NCBI GenBank assembly: GCA_963070105.1
Contig: OY718806.1
Coordinates: 1,431,365-1,495,364, forward strand
Reading direction: 5' to 3'
From: Litomosoides sigmodontis
Taxonomy: Eukaryota; Nematoda; Chromadorea; Rhabditida; Onchocercidae
DNA length: 64,000 bases
In this document: in pieces, positions 1-11,750 of the stretch
Layout of the letters: the number at the start of each line of letters is the position of its first letter
Position numbering within the stretch: position 1 is the first letter of the stretch
Notes under the pieces: generated by a model
What the model was told of the DNA's origin: nothing
The model's database searches: none
The model's input: the letters and a program-made list of their open reading frames with translations, nothing else
Program-made: the position numbers and the translations under genes

Positions 1-164
1 TTATTTTATTCCGAAATTTTAAATGAACAAAAGGAACGTAAACAGCAATTACCTCTTTCTGCAATAACAATATTTATGCTTTTCCTTTTTTTGAGATACG
101 TTGTCAATCAACCAAACATTTTAATGACATATTTCTAACGGTAAAGCAACGAAACACTTAGCCA

Positions 165-215
165 GCACTTAGCTTAGTTTAGCTTAGCCTAGTTTAGCTT
201 AGTTTAGTTTAGCTT
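165..215 (+). repeat. Degenerate 5-bp TTAGC/TTAGT repeat
   Basis: Roughly nine imperfect tandem units of the form AG-pyrimidine-pyrimidine-T follow one another. The unit resembles the nematode telomere hexamer TTAGGC but is a pentamer and degenerate, so it is better called a short tandem repeat than an interstitial telomere. Confidence 0.6.
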
Positions 216-1344
216 TCTACACGTCAATCCATTAGCACATCGTTAAATTACTGTTGTTATTGATTTAAGAATGAAAATCATCGATTATAGAAATATGCGA
301 ATATTTATAGTTTGTTTAATGATGATAAAAATTCATGGAACATAAACGACTTTTGATGTACGATCGTTGTTGACATATTTGCATTCATTATTATGATATG
401 AATGATACTTTATCAGTACCTTATTATGTCTGATATGATTACTTAGTACTGACGGATTGCATTTATATACAATAAAATCTAATGGTCTCTAGAAGTACAG
501 TGCAGTCTTTACAATCAATGATAATTTAGAATTGAGCGAACTCACATTTGAACTAAATTTAAAAGCTTATTCACATTGAATGAAAAAGTGAACAAAAACG
601 AAGGTACACTTATCATTACCAATGATAGTACTGTTCATTTAAATTATGTTCATTCTTTTAGCTGCTTTTATCATCAATATTTTACTCAATAGATAACAAT
701 AAAACTTAGGTTATATTTTTAGAATAGAAAATAATCAAAAAATTTACAAATGCTATTGAAGCGTTGCTTTATCATTTACAATTGTCAGTTTGAAAAGTAG
801 CTTATCACAGGTGACAGTCACAGGTAAGAAGCAATTGGAAGGCAATGTTTGTCAATAACAAAAAACAAGCTAGCGTTGATTGATCACTTATCAAACACTT
901 GCAATATTAAGTGACGAAAACGACGTGTCAATGTAATAAAATAATCAATGAATATATTTATAGTATTACACAATTTAATTATTTAAAATTTTTATTTAAA
1001 TATAAAATTTCCTTACGCACTCGTTTTGTTACATACATATTTGTCCATGCCAAGTCAAAAAAAAAAGGCACGGAAGTGAAGTGAAAATAGAATCGATTGA
1101 GCGAGAGAAAAATTTAAGACACAAAATGACTGCTTATGACGTCATTCAGTTTCAAAAATGTAAACAATCGAAATCTTCAAATTTTAAGTTAAGTACGAAA
1201 TGAATTCGATCATATAAATAATGATTTTAGATATGTCCGTTTAAAAGTAATGAAAATCTGACTCTTCTTCCTACTATATGCATGCATATGATATTTTGAT
1301 ATTAAAATTTTAACTTTCTATTATTAAAGCAGTTGCGTCTATTT

Positions 1345-1412
1345 GCTGCCGCTGCTGCTACTACTGCTGCTGCTGCTACTGCTGTTGCTATGTGCTACTT
1401 ACTTAGTGCTAC
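1345..1412 (+). repeat. Imperfect GCT/ACT trinucleotide repeat
   Basis: An interrupted run of CTG/CTA-type triplets. It is the only GC-containing triplet repeat in this end of the window. No open frame with splice sites includes it, so it is taken as a non-coding microsatellite. Confidence 0.7.
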
Positions 1413-1601
1413 TGCGCATTTAAATGTTTGAGTTATGTGGTTGAAATTTATTGACTTTTGTTAATGTTTGAGCAGATGGCAAATGGATGATTGTTAAATG
1501 GTTTTTGTTTGTGATTTGATTTATTTTTAAATGCGATGGAAAAAAAAATTTTTTTATTCTGTTGCTTTTTTTTTCTTTTTGGCCTTTTCTCTTTTTAAAC
1601 G

Positions 1602-2274
<673 letters not shown>

Positions 2275-2289
2275 AATTATTAATTATTA

Positions 2290-3598
2290 GCTGGTTTTGC
2301 CCTTTAGTTAGATGAAGTTGGTAGAGAATTTTTATTTGTTGTTGCTAATAATTTTCAACAGTGCTGAGTGAAATGATGTTAGCTTTTTGATAAGCCAAAA
2401 ATTTTCTATTTTTTATTTTCATTTTGTCATTTATTTCATTTGTTCCCGAAATGATGCATTTCATTTAATTTCTTGAAATATGTGTAAAATATTTCCAAAA
2501 ATTATTTCTGCTGATTTTCAATTCTAATTTGTTCCTCTCGTTGCGCTCAATTGTATCGCGAAGAATTGAAACATTTTGTTGCCCTTTAGAATTAATTGTT
2601 CGATTGTTTAAAATATTTGAAAACTCAAAATTATTCTACATTGACTGTAAACTTTTTGCACTTCACAATTCATAATTAATTACCTGTAAAATTTATATGT
2701 TTAATATAAAATTGAAAGGACTGTGGAGGCGTACTTTTACTCATGCATATTGGTAGTGGAATTGAACGCCGGAAGAATAAAAATTTATTCGTTTTCAGTA
2801 TTTTTTGGTGGAGAAAAAACTCCAATTTTAAGCAGGAGAAAACAACAATTACAGTTGCATAATTTTTCAAACATCAACAACAACAGCAATAATAGCAATT
2901 GATGCAGTAAAGTATTGAATTATTTCGAAAAATTTCACTGATAAATATTGGGATGAATTCATTGCATGTCCTAGTTCTTTCATCGTGCACTATTGAAATT
3001 AAGCGTAGCATTAAATTAAATACTCCTTCTCTCACGTCCCACTCACCACCTTTCCAATCAGTTTTCCCACCTCTGTCACTTATCTCAACTATCATTTGTG
3101 TACAATACTGTCAAATTTAATAATTTTATTTTCCCCCTCATCCACTGACTGTCACAGCATTAACTACAATCATTATTCCACTTACATTGATCACTTTTTT
3201 CCTATTTCATCCCTTTCCGTTTGTTACCTTGTTTTTTTTTCTCCGATTCAATTTCAATTTTTTCATTTTAGTGTTCACATATTAAATTTGCATATATATG
3301 TATATGGGTGAATGGGTGTGATAGGTGATATTTCAGGATTTTCTGCTAAAATTAATGGCTACTAAAATTGAATTTAAACTAAAAGTAATGCCATCAAAAG
3401 GATTCCGTAATATATGACAATTGTTACGAGTATTTGGAAATGGACGAGTTATATATGATTGTATGATTTATGGATGGTATATTTCGCTAAAATTTCAAAA
3501 CCATACTTTCTATTCTGTCAATGCTCGGTTAGGAAGTGCTATAAGTTACCTCGCAAAAAAAAAGATTCGATTCAATCTTTGAAAGATTGTAGTAAAGG
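2290..3598. other. Non-coding region 5' of the phosphatase gene
   Basis: Short open frames on both strands here lack codon structure and splice context. The segment directly abuts the inferred start codon at 3599 and so should include the promoter and 5' leader of the phosphatase gene. No TATA box or clear trans-splice acceptor could be singled out; weak AG sites occur at about 3585-3592. Confidence 0.45.
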
Positions 3599-5994
3599 AT
3601 GAAATTCTTACTGATAACTGCAAATGTTGGATCGTTGTTTGAAGAGGCTAGTTACTATTTTACGCATTGTTCCTCTTTTTTTTTTTTTTTGAAATTATTC
3701 AACGGTATTTTCATTTCCTATGTTTTTTTTTTCATTTTGCAAAATTGTGTCAGTTTTTAGGAAAATAAAGTAGCCCAATTATATTGTACATTTTCAGTCA
3801 TCCAGGATACATGACGTTTGGTTGGCAACTTTCACGCAAGTAAGTGTTCTTTTTCTTGCAAATTTTGAAAAGAAGGAGGTGTAAAGTTTGAAAAAATTTA
3901 GAAGAAAGGAAGAGAGATCATTGTGTTATCGTGTAGGTTCTTTTTTTTTTAAAAAAATAATTTTACAAATGAAAGAAAAAAAGTTGATGAAAATGTGGTC
4001 CAAAATCAACTGGTGAAGTGAAATTTTTCATTGTTTAAAAATCGTCGCGTTGCAAAATTTGATGTGAAATTTGTTCCTGATCATCTTTTGCTTTAAATTT
4101 CATTTTATTTGATCGAGTTAAAAGTTTAGAATTTAAAATTTATTTCTCATAAATTTATTATTCTCATCGATTTTAGTGCCTTAAACCATAAATAAATCTG
4201 CTCTTCACAACGAAGAAAAATATTGGATAATTAAGCTAAACTCGTATTAAATAATTAAATTTCGAAAAAAAAAGTGTGCGTGTATATGTATAATGTTACG
4301 TATGATGACAGAAGACGTGAGACAGGTAATTACGAATCACAGCAGAATAATTGATTGGAAGAATTTTTGGCTTTTGAAGCGTGAAAATGTTATATTTAGA
4401 ATGTTTTGAAATGGAAAATTAATTCTTCCAATATCGTTAATTCATTTTCTGCTTGAATCCATTCAATTTTTTTTTAAAAAAAATGAAATTTCTGTTAGAA
4501 CGAAATCGTATTTGTTTATTTATGGCAAATTGCAATTTATAATAATTGTAATTTGCAAAATGGACGATAAACATTGCAAAAGATTGCAGCAAATATAAGC
4601 AATTATTGGAAAACTAGAGAAAAAAAAAGTGGAAATTGCGACGAGGAGCAATGATTGTAGTGAGCTTGTCATTTTTGTTAAAATTATCATAAAAAAATGT
4701 GAAGTTTGATTTTTGTGTAATATGAACTTTGCAGGTTGTGAAGGAAAGTGATGCACAGTTTATTGCCGTACATATGCAAGAAGTTGGTGGAAAAAATTCT
4801 GAAGGATGTGTTGGTCAGGTACCAGCATTTCTGGATCGTGTAGCAGCTAGCATGCATGAAATTGGCTACTCAACCGGTCGTGCTTATCTGGATCTTGAAG
4901 TTCATTTACCTGATAGTTACAACGTATCCATTTTCCTTTTCTTTCTCTTTTGTTTTCTTCTTCGTTGAATTAATGTAGGTATTTCCTCATTTATATAACA
5001 TATTAAATTTTTATGATTGTGTATTTTCTCGCTTCTCTTTTGTGTTTTAAAATTTTCAAAATTGTTGGAGCATTTTTCATTCATTGAACAATAAAAAAAA
5101 TTATTGTGTCTTTTCATTTTTTTTAGTCATTTTTTTTTGTAAAATATTTTGGAAAAAATTATTGTGCTAATAAATGCGCAATTATTTTCAGGCTCTTGGC
5201 TCAATATTTTTCATCAATGATATAACATTACCACGAATACAGCAGTATGATTTTATAGCGAAACAATTTGTTAAATTGGAAAAAGTTTTCGAGTCATACG
5301 ATCATGGCTTACTGAAATGTCGAATGTTGCGTAAAGCTAAATTTCCGAAAGATTTTTGGCCAACTGTTAAATGGAGCAGAAAAGGATATATGCATTGTCG
5401 ATTTTGCATAGATCAAACGTCGCTCATTTATTTCCCTATATAATTTCTAAAATTTTTTTTTCCTTTTTTTTCTTTTTAACTAAAATTCAATGTGTATATT
5501 TTCAGATGAGATTGTAACTTTCAAATTTTCAAAATCACTTCACTATAAATATTTAGATTTATATTTAGAATTATTGATTTAATGTTGAAAAAAAAAAATT
5601 ATTCAGCGAACATTTCATACGATAAGTTCATTAGTAGGAAGAAAGGCATTTTTATTTTTTGCAAAAATTTCCACAAATTTACATCGCTACATTGAAATAG
5701 CATGAACGTTTTAGTGTGTTCGATTTTGTCAACGTACATCTGTTCCATGATGAATCGAACATTGCCCTCATACATGAGGTTTGATTTCATTTGCTTAACC
5801 TAGCTGAAAGTGTAATTTTTGAACGAGGGAAAGAGCTGATCATATCCAATTATTATTTTATCATTGGGAAAAGATTCTTGTTGTCCATTCACTCATAAAA
5901 TAGACTTCAAAAAAAACGGCTGGTATTTCAGGTTTACCTTTCTCTTATGAAAATAGTTTCACTACCAATAATTTTCATATGACTAAATAAAAAA

Positions 5995-6041
<47 letters not shown>

Positions 6042-8167
6042 ATATATATATATATATGTTGTGTTAAATGTGAAACTTATATTGAACTTTCTCCATCTCA
6101 TCCATTTCTTTTTTTCGATAGGATTGGGAAAAAAAAGAAGGAAAAAAGTGCATGAATTTATTATTGTTTTTTTTGTAAGTGTTGAAAAGTTTGTTACTTT
6201 TTTTTTTGTTTTGCAGAATCCTTCACTTTATAGTGAAAATCGAAAACGTGCGCTAAATTTTGTTTTGAAAGAATTGAAACGGGTAAATGAAGACGAAAAA
6301 TATTCATATCCACTTTTCTTATTTGGTGATTTGAATTTTCGACTGGATTTGCAATCATTTTTGAATGTATGGTTTATTTTTAGTGCATAATATTTTGGGA
6401 AGGTGAGAAGGTTGAGAGAGCGCATTGTTTGAAGTTCAATTTTGGATAATCCATTTTCGTTGCAATATTTTATGATGATTTTTTATGAAAATTTTAGTAT
6501 GAAATTATTTCTTAATTTCATTCACAGTATGTGAAATAACATGATTATCAATTTAATATTTTGTGAAAATTTTGCAACCAAAACATTGCACAGCACTGCT
6601 TTTTTTTTTTCTCGTACAATTTCGATTTAGCTGTAAAATTTGACAATTCGTAGGATTTCATGTCATTGAGGAAGGAAATCATTTCCACTACGAATAATGT
6701 GATACGTAGAATTTTTGGCAGAAAGAAAAAGCCACCGCTTATCCTGAAATTTTCATTCTAGCGCATAACGGATGATACAGATCTACGAGAGGATTCAACA
6801 GAATCAACTCAATCAAGCGTTTACAGTACTGATGGATGTGGTGATCTATTAACCGCTAGTTCTCCACATACTAATGAGCTTAAGCCATTGGGAGAATTTA
6901 GACGAACTGTATCAGCAATTGAATTCCGACGATCACCTGATAATTCTACTAGTGACATTCCAACCAGGTCAGTGGATGGCTGCAATTTGTTTCTATTGCA
7001 ATTTACACCGTAACAATTGCATTATATAAAACCATAGATATTAATATTATAGTTTTACAAATTTCATAATTGATGAACAAATCATGCTTTATTATTATTA
7101 TTTTTTTTAGGTAGTTGTAATTTAACTGTAATATATCCAAGCTTATTAATATCTTATGCTTAAAATTCTGATTAATATTTCTCATTAATATTTCCTGATT
7201 AACACTTTCTGAAATTCTGATCAATATTTCGTTTCATTTTCAAGTGAAGTCGATACTACACGGTGCAATGAGTACCAGCTTTTATGAAGACAACTGGAAT
7301 TTAGAGTTTTATAATTAAACAAACTATCACTAGGTTGTTAATTTAGCTGCGTACTTCGAATTGAAAAGAAACTCTTCGATTATTTCAACCACAAGCGATT
7401 GTTAAATGAATGGCAAGGTTATTTGGAAGATGATCGAGAAGTACATAATTTCCCATGCTTACGTGAACTTAGCATCAATTTTCCGCCTACGTACGTTCGT
7501 TCAATCCTTATGTTAAATTCCTTTCAAATTGTTCATCTTTTGTTTTCGGATATTTTACTAAACATTTTTTGTTTTACTCTTTCAAAAAGGAAACTTTATA
7601 AGAGTAGTGGAGCTTACGTGATGAAAATTACCGCAATACTAGCGTAATTCATAGAATTCACATGATCTGGTACCACACGGTACTCTTGCTAACGTATAAA
7701 CGGATCTAGATGACTCGCTGAGATCTAACAATATGTAATTGTTGACGTTGTTGAAAACATTTCATTTCCACACTTTTTTGTTCTTTTAGATATCCGTGGA
7801 GTGAAAATCCGGATGAATCGGAGTCATTGATGAAGACACGTGCACCAGCGTGGTGTGATCGTGTGCTAATGAATGCACAAGCCATTGAAATGGTTAAACG
7901 TGATAAATTTGCCAAATATGATAGTTTTGGGAAGGATGTATGCATGGGCGATCATAAGGTTCATTTATCATTCAGTTAATCTAAAAAATTTTTTGAATTT
8001 ACCAAATTCGAATTTAACCTTTTTTGATAGTTTATTTGAACAAATAAGAAAATTTCAACTCTCGCTTTGGAAATTTTCCTATGAAATTAAAAAAGATTTT
8101 TGTTAGAATTATAAATGCTACTTTAATATTGCAGCCAGTGATGCTATCATTCAGTATGATTCCATGA
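3599..8167 (+). CDS. ipp-5: Type I inositol polyphosphate 5-phosphatase
   Basis: Ten exons: 3599-3646, 3798-3839, 4735-4923, 5192-5418, 5715-5778, 6217-6366, 6762-6967, 7347-7490, 7790-7958, 8135-8167; all phases agree and give 423 aa. The family removes the 5-phosphate from Ins(1,4,5)P3 and Ins(1,3,4,5)P4, ending IP3-driven calcium release. The order matches vertebrate INPP5A (about 412 aa) throughout: an N-terminal TANVGSLFEE block, HMQEVGGKN near residue 47, VNVHLFHD from exon 5, catalytic motif 1 GDLNFR (D228, N230), motif 2 PAWCDR (376-381) and GDHKPV (410-415). Exon 7 encodes a Ser/Thr-rich insert of about 69 residues not obviously shared with the vertebrate enzyme. The start is set by the match to the family N-terminus. 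Intron 1 needs a GC donor at 3647. The protein ends soon after the DHKPV motif and lacks the C-terminal CAAX box of mammalian enzymes. C. elegans ipp-5 is the expected orthologue; that name is inferred. Confidence 0.93.
3647..3797 (+). other. Inferred GC-AG intron (phosphatase intron 1)
   Basis: Splitting after GAA GAG at 3646 and resuming at 3798 (after TTTTCAG) keeps phase 0 and aligns residue for residue with INPP5A across the junction. The intron then starts with GC. The nearby GT at 3651 would leave one extra base and run into TGA within a few codons. GC-AG introns are a known minor class in nematodes. Confidence 0.7.
5992..6058 (+). repeat. (AAAT)n then (AT)n microsatellite in phosphatase intron
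   Basis: About 13 tetranucleotide AATA units followed by a short AT dinucleotide run, inside the 5779-6216 intron. It lies about 160 bases from the downstream acceptor. Confidence 0.95.
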
Positions 8168-8176
8168 ACACAGTGT

Positions 8177-8207
<31 letters not shown>

Positions 8208-9022
8208 CAGGCAGTCATTATGGATCATCATAATTATCATCTCTCTGTACGCTTTTTTATTTCTGATATTTAAAAGTTGCAGAAATTACTCCACTGTTTT
8301 TTTCGCTACGTAAACAATTAATTATGCGATTTGAATGATAATCATTCCTGTGAAAAATTTTTTCCATTATTTCTTCTTGCTAGTTGAGCTCAACTCAACA
8401 TGAAATGAGCATTTTAAAAATTTTTTTTAACATTTTTCTAATTTGAACTACTAAAATTCTAAATTCTAAAAAAAATATCATTCGAAATGTTTTTGTTTAT
8501 GAATATATTATCTAATAGTTGAATAATAATTGCTATCAGTTTTTTATTTTCTTATTTTTTATACAGCTATGTAGCAATCATTGATTATCGCTAAAGTAAA
8601 CAACACATTCACGTCCTGATTATTCATTCATTCATTATTTTTCATATTTTCCACATTGCTTGTTTATTTCCAATTTGTCAAGTAAGTAGAACAAACGTTG
8701 TAGCAATAATTATTATTTAGGAGGTAGGAATGCTATTGATGTTAGTTACGGTATTCAAAGTATGGTATGGTATACTTTTGTTTTTTGTATTATTAACATT
8801 TTTCATTCTAATCGAATTACTATTATTATTATTATTATTCTCTTTCGAGTGCAGCATTAATTTTAATTCCACCACAACTATTATACTATTATTGGTCATT
8901 TATGTCTTTCTGATAAACTGTACATTTTATTGATATTGATATCAAAATGAAATCGCTTGTTTTGATAATTACGAGCAACAAATCATTCATTTCTGTAGGG
9001 CTTAAATATGTAAACGAATTGC

Positions 9023-9028
9023 AATAAA
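9023..9028 (+). terminator. Candidate poly(A) signal for the phosphatase
   Basis: AATAAA lies about 855 bases after the phosphatase stop codon. It is the clearest canonical hexamer noted downstream, but the motif is common in such AT-rich DNA. Confidence 0.25.
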
Positions 9029-9140
9029 CAAATTACTTGAACTTCATTACTTAAAATACATGCATATTTAATCAATTATAGAGGGCGATATTGTAATACT
9101 CAAATATTAACGGTGAAAAAAAGAAAGGAAAAAAAGAAGA

Positions 9141-9170
9141 GGGGGGGGGGGGAGAGAGGGTGGGGAAGGG
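9141..9170 (+). repeat. Poly-G/GA-rich tract
   Basis: Twelve consecutive G residues followed by further GGG runs, in a genome context that is otherwise strongly AT. It could form a G-quadruplex on the plus strand or in a long 3' UTR. Confidence 0.8.
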
Positions 9171-11094
9171 AGAAGAAAAAAGCAGTGGCTCTCTTCTCTG
9201 GAGGTTAGCGAGAAGAATTTTTTTGTATATATATATTTTTTTTTTGAAATGAATTTGCATGCAAATTAATTAAGCAGTGCTAGTTTTTCGTTCCTTTTTC
9301 TGTTTGTCGTTCTCTCCCTTTTTCTATCCTCCCCTCTCTCTTCTCTCCCCTTATTTCTCTCTGTCCCTCTCCATATTCACACTAGTTTTGTGAAACAACA
9401 GCAAAAAAAAGTAAGACTGAAGCAAATTTTAACAACATTATTGAATCAATTAATTGATTCTTCCTTTCTTCATTTCGAATTCCCGGAGATGGGTATTTTT
9501 ATGTAAGAATTTCAACGCCCATTCCACTGTCAGTGTAATTTTTGTTTAGGAAAAATTCCGTTAGAGAAATTGCATGATAAAATAAACACTAGCAAAAATA
9601 AAACTGCAATAATTTTCATGACTGGAAAAAAGAAAGATTTTTTTTTTTACACAATTAAATTTTCCCAGTTAATTAATTTTATAATTGAGCAATCGAATAA
9701 TGGAATATTTTGGAAAAATTTTTAGCTATCGTAGCAATCAACAAATGTAAAATTTCCTCTTGCTACATGAAATTTTATCACACGTAAATAAAAAATGCAC
9801 GTGCATACATTAAAGAAAAATGATTGATAAAATTGGTTTTTTTTTCTTTAAAATTTCATGCTAAATCGATTATATACGTTAAACATTCGTTGTGCACATT
9901 ATCATCATTTTTTTTTTGCACTGAAATACTTGCAAATAGAGTTAATTTAAGTCATAAGCCGGATTTTCTCATCCATCCTTTCATTCCAAAAAAAAAATTG
10001 AAAAATTAAATTTTAAAAATGAAATTTAGTGATTGTTCAGAACGAGAAGTTTTCATTTGCTACCAACTCTCACCTCCCTTCCTTCCTTCCTTCGTCTCTT
10101 TTATTTTTTTTTTTGCTTCATCCTTCACACCTTTTCGTTTTTTTTTTATTTTTTTTTTATCGTTTTGACACATTCATCATCATCTCGTCAGCATTCAAAA
10201 ACTAACTACGAATTCCTAATCAACAATTTCCACTGATTAACGATTAACGGTTGGTTCGCCAACCTTTTTGATATGTGAGAACCGGAAATTGTTGAAAAAA
10301 AAACAAAGAAAAAAAAAACGGGGAAAAAAAAACATCGTACTCACGGCAGTGTACACTTCTACAATAGAATGAAATGTCTTTAACGTGCTTACTCACACGC
10401 ACTGTTTAATTGTTTCAATCGGTTAATTGATGAGTGAATGAAACGAGAAGAAAAAAGAAATAAACAACAGATGATTTTACATATATTTGATATTTGGAAT
10501 TAATTTAAAATACATAATGAAACAGTAAGCAATATAGAAATCATTGTTACAAAAAAGACCAAAATTCATCATATCTACCTTAATTTTAAAGGATAATTTT
10601 AAACAGGTGAATTTTTAAGAACGCATTAAAATTTTTTCCTTCCTTTTGCTTTTCAATTTTTTTTCTTTTATTATTTCAAAAAAAAAACAGTACTAGTAGC
10701 AAATATTAGAATTGCAATTTTGCTCTCTGTCTTGTTTTTTTTTTTGCTCAAATTTTTAAATTAATTCCAAATTTACACCTCTTAATTGTTAACCATATTC
10801 CACGCTATGCTAATGATATTTGAATGTTTGAAAATGAAAAATTAGAGAGAGAAAGGAGAGAGGTAGTGATTGTTCTCGTTTAAAAAATATAATTGTTACA
10901 AGGAAGAATTTATAATACCATATAAGGAACAATAATCATCTGGCATCTTCTGCATTCAAGCTAAAATAAAAGGACAACACCATATGTGAAGCGTATCAAA
11001 AAGTGTTTCCGCCTGAAATTTCCGTTGACCATTCACCACGTGTCACTTATTCATCTACCTATTTTGCATATTTTTGATTTATATTATCAGTTAT

Positions 11095-11119
11095 CATCAT
11101 CATCATCATCATCATCATA
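11095..11119 (+). repeat. (TCA)n microsatellite
   Basis: Eight perfect TCA triplets. Confidence 0.9.
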
Positions 11120-11750
11120 TACATGTACGTTTTTTTTTCATCCCTCTTATTCTTCTTTTTTCCTCTTCCTCCTCCACCACTCTCTTTCTTGTCAACCATT
11201 GTTCAATTGATGCCAAATGTATCATTCATTTATCACAATCAACGGTCATTTCTTACTAATTCAAACTATAATTTTTCCTTTCCTCTCTCTCTCTCTCTCT
11301 TCTTGTTCTTATTCAACCTTTTTATCTCGTCAACTATCATCAATCATCCTAATTTTGTCAGTTGAAATATTTCATAGCATGAATAAATGAATACATTTCC
11401 AAAATTTTAACATTCCATCAAAAAAAATTTTTCTACAACAAGGTGTGAGCATTTTCACGACGCTATTAACTTGTATGTGCACTTCTAAGCACTTTAAAAT
11501 TTACTCATGTATTTTGATAATTTTAAGCAATTTTTTTCTTGAAATTATTTTTATTGTAAATTGTTTCATTAAAACTCAAAAATTGGGGAAAAAAATAGTA
11601 AAATAAGAAAAAAAAATGAATAATTCGCAAAGTTTTATGGCAGCATCATTACTTACGAACATGCTAATTTTTCCAAGAATGACTAGTCTATTTCGAAAAG
11701 TTGCTTTTTTCCAAAAAAAAAGAAAAGAGAAATTTGATATCAATTTTTAG

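Larger units (their letters stand above)
1..1600. other. Non-coding, AT-rich upstream region
   Basis: No exon could be supported on either strand. The stretch has many stop codons in all frames and contains only short simple repeats: a degenerate 5-bp TTAGC/TTAGT run near 165-215 and an imperfect GCT/ACT triplet run near 1345-1410. It lies 5' of the inositol phosphatase gene and could hold its distal control elements, but no recognisable site was found. Confidence 0.5.
8168..11750. other. 3' flank of the phosphatase; no supported gene
   Basis: AT-rich DNA with TA repeats (8180-8210), the poly-G tract, C/T-rich stretches near 9300-9370 and 10070-10160, and a TCA triplet run at 11095-11119. 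Small open frames read low-complexity Phe/Leu/Ser/His and are not believable proteins. The first kilobase may be phosphatase 3' UTR. Confidence 0.5.

Noticed and set aside
3647..3655. GT donor at 3651 for phosphatase exon 1
   Set aside because: It leaves one extra base and a stop within a few codons after joining to 3798, and disrupts the alignment with INPP5A.
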